DNA from: Branchiostoma belcheri | Taxonomy: Eukaryota > Chordata > Leptocardii > Amphioxiformes > Branchiostomatidae | Direction of reading: 5' to 3' | Assembly: GCF_001625305.1 (NCBI RefSeq) | Contig: NW_017802380.1 | Location: forward strand, 5,107,152 to 5,171,151 | Length of the DNA stretch: 64,000 nt | Shown here: piece by piece, positions 36,081 through 48,531 of the stretch | Layout of the letters: each line of letters opens with the position of its first letter | Position numbering within the stretch: position 1 is the stretch's first letter | The notes under the pieces: model-generated | Seen by the model: only the letters and a program-made list of their open reading frames with translations | Told to the model about the DNA's origin: nothing | Database searches by the model: none | Program-made: the position numbers and the translations under genes

Positions 36081-37794
36081 AATTAAAGATCGCATCAGTA
36101 CATTATGTACTTTAATGTGATGTACTCATACACATGCAAATCATACAAATGCAAAATGGGCAATTATTTAGTGACATTAACAACTCAAAGAACAAGCAAG
36201 AATGTTTGACTAAAGTTGGCTATAACAACAATAGTTCCATGAACAAAGATTGTGTATGCAGTTGGGTGCTCCTCTACTGCTCCTCTATCTTCACATTTAC
36301 AACAATCTTATCCAATCTTTTGTGTTTGCCAAAGTTGAAGCAAACATTACAATACAGGTCTCAGCTTACATTAGCTTGATATCTTTTTAGTCGCCCATGC
36401 ATGAAAGTAATTCACTGCCAGCAGTGGTGAAAACTTTTAACATTCTGCACACAGCCATGCCACAGACCTTTGCACACTGGCAAATTAAACCAAAGCATGT
36501 TGTAGTAATATCACATAAGGCACTACACAAAGGGTAGAGAACATGCTGTACAAAACAGTCCTTATCTGCTAGAACAAGAACTACATCACATTGACTTGGG
36601 TATATATATATAGTCTGCAGCTATATACTGCACTGTACTGTTTGAATCTAGATCTAGTCTTTTTGGTAAGTCAAAGTCAAAATTAAGAAAAAGTTATTTT
36701 GTATGATTTGATAACCATAAGGCACTTTCTACTCATTGCACTTTGATTTGTTGTTAACAGTTTCCACATACATGTAATTTGTATTTTACAAAGGTCTCAG
36801 TTACAAAAAACAAACCCTGGCTTTTTCAAGGCATTTGAGTTTGTGGGAGGGGGCTTACATATCACTGTTAACAAAGAACATTGAATCTACAAACTGCTAG
36901 AAAAAAAACAACTACATGTGGTAAATAGTTCTTGAGCCAGAGTACTTTCACCAAGGATTTCAAACAGATACAAGTTAGAAACAAGTGTTGATAAGTAACT
37001 CAATGTACACAGTAGGTTCAACACTTAACTTAGAGAGTACCGGTATAACATAATAATAATCATACTGTATACTGATGATTGTCTTGGTCTAAAACAGCCC
37101 TATTAAGAGTACAAACATAATGAACAATGATTGCAGATTATAACATAGTCATTATAAAGTAGGTTACAAAAACAATCAAGTCAGCTTAGTTTTGTCATGA
37201 GATGCTTTACTTACATGCAATGACAATTCAATGACATCTCTAGACTGTATAATGCATTACAGGTAACTGTACATTAAGCATACAATATCACAAAATAATG
37301 TAATTAGAATTATAGCATACATGTTGGCAAATGCTGCATACAGAGACATTCATATAACATAAACATTCCTTCACAAGGTCACATTGTACATGGTCTGGCT
37401 ACTCTGCACCTTATGTTTAGGGAAAAAACAAAACAATCATTGACTTCAAGGAAAAATAACAATGCTGATGTTGAGTCAGTACTTTCTTTTGATTTGAAAA
37501 TAAAATAACGTGTCTCCATATAGAGTTCATGGTGTATATCTGCTAGGATTTGATTTTTGGATTTTTACAAAATTTAATGTCTTTCTTTCACCCTGTTTCT
37601 TACATAATTACAAAGTCTGAAAGAACAGTAGAAAATACTCACTGGTCCTGCTTACTCATCAAAAAAGTCTTCAGAGTACAAACAGAGTAGAACAGTGAAA
37701 AATACACCCCTTTTTGTGGAGTGGTACAGTCCTTATTTCAAAAGGAAAAGGCAGTGACTTGGATTCCTTATAAGGAGTGTAATTTGCATAGAGC
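36081..37794 (-). other. 3' flank / probable 3' UTR of PXK
   Basis: AT-rich with short TA tracts (36601-36612) and no recognisable coding sequence. As it directly follows the PXK stop codon on the minus strand, part of it should be the PXK 3' UTR; the cleavage site was not determined. Confidence 0.45.
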
Positions 37795-40700
37795 CTAGAA
37801 GTACGGTCCGCTCTTATCCACAGTGACGGCTTTCTTCAGCCCGGCCTTACTGAAGCCACAGATGGAGTTGAGGAGAGCGCCCCGCTCCCCGGATGACGAA
37901 GGCATCGGTGGAGGGGGTCCAGCTGCAGGGGGTGGGGGAGGGGGTCCCCCCTGAGGGCCTGGGGGTGGAGGTGGAGCAGCTGTGAACAGACACAGGGGGA
38001 CAGGGGTCATGCAGAGTCAATGTCAAACTTTTTGCACAACAATTGTAACAGGTAAAATGTGTGGCAAGTTCTTGAGCAGTACTGAATATCGAGACTAATA
38101 TCTACACCATTGCTTATAACAATGCTAAGGAGTTCAATTATATATATATACACTATGCCATTCTATCTATGAAATACATGTACAATATATATGAAACATG
38201 GATTGCATGATAGTACACAAGAAAAAGTTAACATCAGTGATATGAAATCTTTTGAGAAAAGCGGTAGAAAGCATTCAACTTGAATAGCAGGTTGGTGGAA
38301 AGTGCAGTACAGGCTCATCATGGGATGGAAAACCTGTCCAACCTTGGTCACCATCACGGCCGACTGCACTTTCCACCAACCCTTTCTGTAACCGAAAATC
38401 CTCACAGTGTCTCAAAACTAGGCAAATGCCAAACCATTCATACATGTATGTGTACCAACTTGCAATAACTGTAAAGAAAAGAATGCCAGCAAGAAGGAAA
38501 TTGTTATTAATAGATAAATAGATAAATGTATATTTCTACAAGCACTGAACATGATATGCAGACTTTGTATGTGATTCATTTCAGGGGTGATGTACAACAC
38601 TTCATACACAACACAACACAGCACAACTACACCACACACACAACAGTCACAGGCAACAACTCCAGAGTTAGCGCAGTGCATGCGGAAGCACCTCAGCTGA
38701 ACATACTGCGTCTGCACCAATGTATTAAGCATAGCACTTTGGCAGAACGTCTCATTTAGGGTTGTACTCATGTACCGTGACTGTATGTAATGAATTCTGT
38801 CTATAGTTTTCAAATATTGTGTTGGAGAAGAAATCATCTGCAACAGGCAAAATTCTGGTGCAGCATTGACTAAACAACCAGCAAAAAACGCGAAAAATCT
38901 GGGTTTCGCGCAGGCAGAGAATGTTCTACTGACGTGCTCATGCGGCACACATCCAGACAAGCAGCGTTAGTCACAGACACCAGCGAGATCTAACGGTGAT
39001 CAAACCTACAGGAGATCCAGGATCCTCCTGAGATCCTCATGCTTTCTGATCATGATCTGCAGCTGGGGGATTAAACAAGTAATTACACGTATCACTTTTC
39101 ACTTGAATCAGGCAAGGTAAGTAGATTGGTAACACACATGGGGGAGGGGGGCATGCATGGGGGAAATCATGTAATGCAATCAGCAGGATGACAGTAAATG
39201 GTATCAGTGTAAGTACATCATAATACCATGCTTTGTGTACAAGAAAATGCTGTGACATCCATGTATGACTGTGTATAGCACATGTTTTTCCATTGCTTTG
39301 TTAGCAGCTGCACTGTCAAACGGCATCAAACACACAGCATCAAAGTTTACTCCAAATCATTTGCATGTACATGTATAGGTTAGGACAGGCTGCTTGTTGT
39401 AATTACGTGCCATACAATACTTATATGTAAGGATATATGATACTGTAACAACAAGAGACAGATTGTACATATATATAGTAAAGGTTATCTTCTAATACGA
39501 TTTCCTGGTCTTAAGTGGACATACATAATACATGTTGATTGTACTCTTATTACCTTGTACAAGAGCGACAGTCAAGACAGTAGTGTAGTTGTACAGATTA
39601 CTCTGGACTTTGCATGTCTGTGTACTGTAAATTCATGGTGGTTCTATTTCCCAAATGTTTTAAACATTTTGAAACATTCAGCTGTTGCAGCCAAACATCA
39701 GCTGACGTTCCCCCCAACCTACTCCTAACCATGGTTTGGAGAGTTCAGCAGTGTTCAGGAGGCCATGTTTGGCTATGTGTGACAGGGGCTTAACCTTCCT
39801 GAGGAGACGACCGTGACAGTTTTGCTGGAAATGAGGAGCACTCACCTGGCGCAGGTGGAGGAACAGGTGACGGTGCACCTGAAGATGTGGGACTGGTGGT
39901 ACTGGAACCAACTGCGAGGGAACAAGAAATGATTTTTACAAAATCTGGCCGGGGGCCAAAATGAGAATAGCTAGTTGGGTGTCGTGAAAGTGATAATGAT
40001 GTGTGACTTAAAGAATTGGTCATCTTGTGACTTGAATTGGACTGATGCTTATGCTAGAGGGGAAATGGGGGAAATGTTAATGTTGCAATAAGGTCAGGTT
40101 AAAACAGGAGTGCTAGATTGGCCTGATGACACACAGAACAGGTATAACAATAAGCCTGAGTTCAAAAACCAGCCTAGTATGTTGACTTTGTAGCTCCTAT
40201 GGCAACATTTGAGGCTATCACAGGATGTCTAGGACTGTATTTTCCCTGTCACTTCTAAGAACCAAGAAAGCCAATAGGTTTTACTAACATCAAACCCCTG
40301 ACTCTTCCTTAAACCATGACTCTTACCCCCATTGGTAGCTGGTAGGTGGTTGGTGTTGTGGTCCTCCTCCTGTCCTGTAGGCTGCTGGGACAGACGCTGT
40401 GGGGAAAAGGCAGAGGATCATTTGGTTGTCATAAGCACTGGTGGATAGAAAAACATTTGAATGGCATTTGAATGTTTGTATGAAATGTATACGAGAACTC
40501 TGACTGCAAGCTCAGCTTATCCTCTTAACTTTTTTTTTTCAAGATGAAAGGCACAATTAATGGCACTAACCTTTCTGGCTGATTTTTTCCTTTTCTTCTT
40601 CTCTTCATCAGACATGTGGTGAGCCTTGGCTTTAGATTGTCTCCTCACCTGGTTAAACTAGGACAGAAACAAACAAATAACACACATGAAAAACATGATT

Positions 40701-43700
40701 TGAATACACAACACAATATCTCCACACATAAAAATCGACTGTGTTGTACTCAGTGACACCTGTGTTGTTCTAGTCAGCCTGAAATTTTTCTGTCATCTCA
40801 ATTTTGTTTAACATAACTACATCATGTGAAGCATGGATCCCAGGTAGGTCCAGGGGCATGACTTGACCATCTGAAATGCTTTATGAGGAGCAAATTTTTC
40901 TGGTAGACTATTATGCATAGTTTAATGACATGCCTTTCTTATATATATTAAAATACAGTAAGCTATGGATTGTACTCACCACTCCCTGGTCAAGTTTCAG
41001 TCTTTTCTCTGTCGCCTCCTTTGCTGACTTCAGGGCTTCTTTTAACTTACTGGGGATCTAAGGATATAAAACAAACATAGGTTTAACTGACAAAACAAAC
41101 AATTTATCAGGGAAAGGAGAATATTTGTTTACCTGTATATCTGTATAAATAGCTTCTCTGTCAGTACATACCTTCAACTGAGGTTTATCTGGTAGAACCA
41201 CAGGCACATTGCTGAACAGCCTGAAATGAGAATGGAGCAATGTTGATGGCAAACCACACACACAGAGGACCTTCATAACTTTTCATCAAGCAAATTATGA
41301 AAAGCTTTAGATTGAAACACTAGCATCCAGTTTTAATGCATCAAAGGTACAATCTCCTTAAGTAACCTTAACACTACATCTGTTGCACAGTATAGAATAC
41401 TGATTCTCCTGATATGTGGTTTGAATGAATCTGTACTTACGGACTAGCCAGGAGGTCTGATACAGAAGGTAGAGACTTTACAGCGTCCACAGTGAGAATG
41501 GACTCCAGGAACGTTCCTGAAACATACCAACAGCAGGGTTTTGTTGGCTGGCAGAGAAGTATGTTAACTTTGTATTTTGTATCAAAGTAACAATTTTAAT
41601 GTAAGAAGCGTTTTTAGTTTAACAACTAGACTTTATAAGTGTATGGTGGTAAGAGCAATGGCAACAACAATCAATAGTAACAACAGCATAAAAACACTCA
41701 TTCATTCATATAGCTAAGACTTACTGAGTTCTGCAGGACAGTCCAAAGGCAGCATCTCCAGTGTTGCCGTCTGTAGCTGGTCTCCAAACGCCATCTCATA
41801 CACCAGGTGGCCGAAACTGTACACATCTACCTGCTCCATGGTCTACAACACATCACAGACAACACTCAGTACCGTGCATGTATGAATCACATCTGAATGC
41901 ACGGTGCCTACGCAAAACCTGTTGGTCAACACTGCATTGGAATCTTTTTGGCACTTAAAAACTATATATGGGAAATTATCTTTAGATATGCAAACACTTG
42001 TTAAGAACAATGATTTAGATATGCGACATAACCATAGCCAGTGTACCTGTACTTTCCTGAGCTGTGTCAGGAAGTATCTGTAGTAGGGAGGCAGACCCAG
42101 GACGCTGTTCTCCAGGTCCAGCAGGCGGCAGCAGTTCTCCTCCAACATCACATTCCCCGCATGGAGCTGACCATAGAACCAGCCCTTGTCGTGGAGGAAC
42201 TTTAAGGCCTACAAAAAACAAACAGACAAATCAAGTCTCAGACAAGAGCTCTCCTTTCATGCAATTTGACCAACAGCCATTAAGAAGGGATTAATCCAAT
42301 AACTAGAAAGGTAACATTTGCATATATATATATATATATAATGTTTACATTGACATGGTCTAGCCAAACATACTGCTCTGTGTATTCTTATCCAAACACA
42401 TCTATGTGTATGGTCACCAGCCCCTCCAACTCTGTCCTGCCACTTGCTACATAATGTATTCAAACACCACAGGGTGTCAGCTGTAGCAGGCTGGAATATG
42501 CCCCCTGATAAAATATACCCGGGTACATTCTGGCCAGGGGTATATTCTGGACTGCTACACTGGTACTGTGTCCCATGATGAACCAGAAACTCAGCTCACC
42601 TCTAGTACTTGTCTTCCACAGGTTCTTATTGCAGGGAGTGGGAGGGGGGCATACATCTTTGGCTTGCAGTATTTCTTCAGAAAATGCACTTTATTTGGTT
42701 TTGTCTGTGGAGAGATGTAAAAAAAAAAATTATGAATACATCATCATGGCATACCGTATATGAAAACAAATCCCGGGATGAAGGCCTGGCAAACCCTCAT
42801 CTCGCATTAGCCACACTCCAGGAAAATTTATGGAACACTAATGGTGATCCTAATAAACCAATCAAACACAATGAACATAAAAGTGGGCAATGATTGCTGT
42901 CTATTACATATGGACTGCTTCAAGAATGATCTAGAATTCAATTTTTCCTAAAAGATGTGTGTGAGATGCCTGTTGAAACTTTTATTGGTAAAATCTATTT
43001 GTAATTTACATTTTCTAATAAAAAAAAACAACATGTAGAGAAGGCCTGAATCTTACTTTACAGATGGCATCCCTGAGTGTCCCTGGTTGGTAGAAGCTGC
43101 GGATGGCAAGGCCTCCGTTCTCCATGGACGTAGCGAACACAACGGGATAAACAAACGGGTGCTACAGGGACAGAAACAGTTGAGTACAGAGACCTTAGAA
43201 AGTAATGTTCTGGTGGAGGCTTAACTAGATCAATGATCATTATCAAATTGAAAGCAGTGATAGCATTTGCCAAGTAAGCTTGTCTACATTTGTATGAGTG
43301 GAAGATAATTTGATAAATATCCCTTGAGGTAAATTTGTCACAGTTCTACTTGATTGAGAAGTTTGATTTATTCCAAGAGGAAGCAAAGGCAAAGATTCAG
43401 AGTATACACTTACTTGTATTGTTGGAAGTAATTTCATGATTGGCACAAGATCTTTATCATCTATTGTCTTGTCTGGACCAAAGTCAGTCTGAGGAGGGAG
43501 GCAGAAACAATAGTTAAGTAAACAACTGCCACCTTGCAGAATAACACAGAACTGCAGCGATAAAGTACCACAAAAAAGTGTGACTGTACTCACCCAAGAT
43601 AGGACTAGTTTTTCCTTTGGCTGATCTTTGGGTTTGATGAGAAAGTAGGTTTTTCTAAATCTCCAGCCTATAGAAAAAAACAGTCAAGTTGGACGGTGAC

Positions 43701-46700
43701 ATATGGCCAGCTGCCCAGTGTATGCCAGAATTTAAGCGTAAGCTTCAAGCGCCAAACCTCTGTATGTAAATGAACCCAACACACTTATTGAGAAGAGAAG
43801 GAGTGGACAGGTGTGGTTGGCTATGAACGCAAGCTGTAGCGAAGCTGCATTGCAAAATAAGATACTTGAAAAAGCATCATGCTTCACCTCAGTTGAGATG
43901 ACAAAACAACAACATAATGAGAAAAGATTGGACTTGTTTGGAAGAAAACTTACCGACATCTCGTAGTGGTTCTATGACTTCCCAATGAGGTTCTGATCTG
44001 AAGAACATGGACACATGTTGGAGGGCAGCCTCTGTGGAGAGAAACAATAAAACATGTTGAAAAACGAATCCCAAGAACGCTCCAGGTAGTTGGTAGTAAT
44101 GTGTGTTTCTGTGTAAGTGTGCGTGACGATATACATGTCTATAGTTAGTACCTTGTGTGTTCATACTCTCCGGGTAGTTGGTAGGATCCAGGAACTTCCT
44201 GACGATGAGTGACAGAGACAGTAGTTGGTGTGAGGTGATGTTGTTCAGGAACACCTGCAGCCCCTGCTGCCGCTCAGCGATGAACTCCCGCTCCATGTTA
44301 CCAAATATCTTCTTAGGAGGCAAGTTCAGATCCAGCCCTCCCATCTATGGAAAGAAAAAAACCATTTTATTATCTTAGTCTTCACAACAGGAAAACATAT
44401 TTTGTCTGTTTAAACTGTGAACAAGTTTATTAACTCACCTGCAATGCAGTGTTCAAGGCAGCAAAATCACTGTATCTTCTGTTAATCTGCAGAAACAAAT
44501 GATAATACCTTAGCTTGGCCATATACATTGTAGATGTATAGTAAAAAATTGGAATAATATTTTGTGCCCATCTCCAAATCCTATAAATATTCTTAAGTCA
44601 GAAATATAATATTGTACATTATATGCACATGTCAACAGTACAGTATACTCAGTTTCAGGCCATTTCTTCAATTATGATTATTCATATATATATATAGACA
44701 TTTCTTGCAAGGAAAGGTAATTAATTCTATATCAATATCAGTTAGCCCAATGACAAAGACCTTGTCTAAACTTTTGGTTGTGCAAACATTATGTAGCAAA
44801 CTTCAGACTTTACATTGTCAACATAAACTTTGACACTTTGTAGCAATGCCCCACCCCTACAGTACACACTGTGGTACAGAACGTTTTTGTGTTAGCCATT
44901 TGGCTTCCAATTACAGTCTACTTACAGATTTAGGCAGCAGGGAGAAGGTTAAAGCAGGGCTGCACTTTAGATACCAATGATTTAAATGATAATGACAACA
45001 TTTCAATCAATACAATTGAATAGGTGGCTTTCAGTGCAATGTGACCTAGTGTTGTACAATCTTTACCACATGCCACACTCGTGATATGTATGTCTAAGTG
45101 CACAGCTTTCATGGCAAGGCTATGTTACCTTGTGTCTGATACCAAATAAGGGCAAACAACACCAGAAGATAGAGAGGTGTCAAGTACACCATGCTGACCT
45201 GCCAGCTGTTTTCTGCCAGGGGTCCTCGCTGCACTCTGATCACGTAGTCCTACAGTGGGAAACAACACATATGCAGTTGGTAACTTGGTACACAAATTTC
45301 AACAGTGTCAAGGTCATAGGACATTATATCACCAATGGCGAAATACAGTAGCAGTTGTCAAGACTCAAGCCATTTCCTTGACTAGTTATCAAATTTAGAG
45401 CACACATACAAGTAACTTATAATAAAAGTATAGTATCTAGTATGTTACTTGTATCTCACAATTTCAGCAATCACTGAATCAATTTTGAATGAGATTACCC
45501 GGCCTCAACTTTTGCAAAATCAATTTTTGATGGTGATTTAAAATGACAATTTGGCTTGCTTGCCAGAACAAAAAGGGTTTAGAAAGAGAGTATTGTGGGT
45601 CTGTCTCCTGAATATTTGGAAAGGCCAATAATCCTTTGAAATCAGTTACATTTATTGAAATCTCTTCTGATGTACCCTAGGTCAGTTGACCTATATATGA
45701 GAGGGACATATAGGACAGGGTTGCCTAGAGCTAGCCTAGTTACAAAGGAATCTACTCAGCTCTGGGAGCCAAAATAGCAGAACTAGGCAAGCCCCAAGTT
45801 GGATACATGTCCTCGCTAAATCTACCCCTTTTTGTCATGGCAGAGGACCAGTGATTTTTGTGTGAAGGAAAAGTGAACCTGTCTGTTAGCACCTGATGGT
45901 CCAACCCCAGGAAGTCTAGAACCCTGACTACATTCACCTGTAGGAGGGACACAAACACTGGTGGAACTAAAGAAAACATGCAATCTATAGGCTCACATAC
46001 TGTTAACTCCAAACAATTTTCTTGAAGTATACAATACTTTTCAGACACTTGCTTTAATTTTTAAATAAGATTTGAAGAAAATGCATGTAACATTACTTGA
46101 TTTTTGTTACATGGTCTTTTGTCTGTTCTCAATGACTTCTAGGAAATAATCCTACTAATGCCTTTTCTACACAACAATCCCTCTGAGCTCTTTGGAAAAT
46201 TTGTTGACCCTTTTTCAGTGCTGTAAGGAATGTCACACACACCTAAAGATAGCTCCATATGCAACGTAATATCCACCCTCAACTGGTCCCAGCTCCCTGG
46301 AATCTTAATTAGTTTATAACCTGTATTTATGAAACACATTTTAGCAGCTTTTATAGACCATTGTAACTGGTACTCAATCCAAGTAAACACTGTTTTGCAT
46401 AAGAAGCTGTGAAAATTGTGTGGAGGAAGAAGACTAACGACAGATTAGTACGACTATGTTTAGCAATGATTTTAAACAACAGAACATGCCATTCAGAGAA
46501 ATGGTGTAAAAACACCTGTACTGAATGGCTATGCCACTTGGCATGTCTGTATTATGTATTCTAAGTCTACCTGACACTTGAAGAATGAATTATAAGTGTC
46601 AAACAGTATGTCATTTGTGTAAAGCTTATTTTCTCAATAACAAATGTAAGAGCACAATAGAACTTCTTTGTCATTTCTTGTCCTCCATAATTTGTCCGTC

Positions 46701-47189
46701 AGCACAAAGTGTTGCCATTTGGGTTTTCAGCGAGTAGCGAAGTTTATTTACAGTGTTAATTCCTGGTCTGTCAAGTGAAAAAATGTCAACACCAGTCACG
46801 CAAAATTTGACCGCTTGCTGAACTCCAAGCAGATGTTGTGGGTTAGCTTAACACATTAGCTCCTTAATTAACAACTGGTTACCTTATGGTAAAGTACACA
46901 GCAAATTTACCCACATAACATCTGCTTGGAGTAACCTGTTGCAGGTTTCACGTTTGTTGACATGCGACGTTTTCAGCTAGCGGATCGGCCAAAAACCGTC
47001 CAAGTTGGCACCACCAGGACATGCCTAACTCCGCTCCTACGCGTCTCTGCACAGTGAAATTTGGCAGAAAGGATCTGTGGTACGTACCGTGTGTCCCTGC
47101 ACGTTCTGGGCGGCCTCGATGGTACAGGAAAGACGGGAAGTGTCGTCTAACGTCACCTTCTGCGCCTTCTTCTTCTCGAAGAGCGCCAT
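37795..47189 (-). CDS. PX domain-containing pseudokinase PXK (MONaKA), 18 exons
   Basis: Complete gene, 573 residues (human PXK is similar in length). Exons 5' to 3': 47088-47189, 45199-45249, 44439-44486, 44152-44344, 43954-44031, 43594-43667, 43414-43488, 43057-43161, 42600-42704, 42047-42208, 41725-41842, 41441-41516, 41172-41220, 40980-41057, 40571-40657, 40327-40396, 39846-39911, 37795-37979; all GT-AG and in phase. PXK binds phosphoinositides on endosomes, affects receptor trafficking and Na,K-ATPase, and binds actin. Seen: a PX domain (about 10-130) with RRYSDF at 54-59, LPPKK at 75-79 and AERQQGLQ; a kinase-like domain (about 150-400) where YGQLHAGN (289-296) replaces the catalytic loop and DLE (308-310) replaces DFG; a basic lysine-rich segment (455-467); proline runs (505-540); a C-terminal WH2 motif RGALLNSICGF. 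It is divergent with RENBP. Confidence 0.96.
38290..38381. repeat. 19-bp perfect inverted repeat in the last PXK intron
   Basis: GGTTGGTGGAAAGTGCAGT at 38290-38308 is exactly complemented at 38363-38381. The 54-base loop can fold further (ACAGG..CCTGT). No coding role is apparent; it could be a small foldback element or an RNA hairpin. Confidence 0.8.
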
Positions 47190-48531
47190 GTTGGATCACC
47201 TGTCACGCCGAGGGGGAGGGGCGAAAATCTCGCGTGAGTTCGGACGGAGCTCGCTCTAGCACGAAGTCGACGTTGGGGTTTTCCTGAGTCAAGCAGTTGT
47301 CAGTTATATATAACGGCCAGGCGTCCGAAAACTGCAAGAGGAAATAGCCGAGCTCCCGTTTCGTGCGGATGCAACGCAATCTGCCTGTCATGTGACTCTG
47401 CGTGTCTCTTGAAAACATTGCGGAAGAGACGGCTAGCGGATTAGTATAAAACTACAGAAACAATTTGCGTAGTTAGTCTTAGTGTCAGATCTGATGTTTG
47501 ACATATCATATAAAGGTTGCAAATGGTATCAGTACAATTGCCTTACGCCTTGTGTGTATTGCAAAATCATCGTCTGAAAACAATTATGAAAACGTCAACT
47601 AATCTACGGGAAGTAGAGTAGCTTGCATATAGTACTACAGCACATCATAATATATAGAAAGGGGGCGTGGCATTCCTAACCCGGAAGTAAACAGACAGTC
47701 ACAACTCGAGGGTATCAGCTGATTGAAAAGGTCAGTGTATATTTGCGCAGCAGGGATCAATCGTGCCCCGTGGCAGGATTCGGAAGTTTGACACATCGAT
47801 CAGGAAGGTTGGTGTGTGCGCTCACGATTGTTTCTCCGTTTGTCTCCATCAAAATCAACCAGCGTTTGTGCGATCCCTTTGTGTAAGTTAATAGATTAGT
47901 GCTTGTTTTTTCAAACCTTATCGTTTAGCGCTAGCGTAGAAAATCAGAGGGTCTGCTTTAGTACCGTGTACCGTAACACCACCTGTCAGTGGGAGGTGCC
48001 CGTGACCTACTTTACTATACTGTAGGGCAGGATGTCACATGACGGGGTGATTGTTTTGTTGTAAATCAAAGTTCAAATGATCTAAAAGATAAGAAGTTCC
48101 AAAATAACGAGTTGTAATTAATGTGTAAGTTTCTTCATACATGTACAGTTTATGTGCTGGCAGCATGCATACAGCATGCATCAGGTCCCCCTATCTCAAT
48201 TAAACATAATTTAACTCCTGTTGACAGTCATTTGTAGATGTAGTTACTGTAGAAACAGAAGGGCCAGCAAGCACATTAAATGGATCTGTCATTCAGCAAC
48301 ATGTTAGCAGCTACCATTACAGGCTACTAGTATTTTTTGGTAATTCCTTCCATTCATTGATTGAGCTGCTTGAACTTTATCTATTCAGATTATCAGACTA
48401 GATAACTCTGCATGGAACAAGTGTCTTGTCATAAAAACATATCTATGAATCAATACCATACCTGTTAATAAGGATGACTTCCTCTCCACAGCTGACACAT
48501 TGCTGTTTCAGTTCTGCCTGTCCGTATTACG
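47190..48531. promoter_or_regulatory. Divergent promoter region between PXK and RENBP
   Basis: The start codons are about 1.3 kb apart and point away from each other. A GC box-like GGGGGCGTGG (47661-47670) and an ETS-type CCGGAAGT (47681-47688) lie mid-way; a GTAAGT donor at 47883 and acceptors at 48490 and 48511 suggest a 5' non-coding exon for RENBP. No other gene is seen. Confidence 0.45.

Noticed and set aside
35697..36095. 132-codon frame on the minus strand
   Set aside because: It is produced by the 45-bp minisatellite, whose unit length is a multiple of three. No gene-like features are present.
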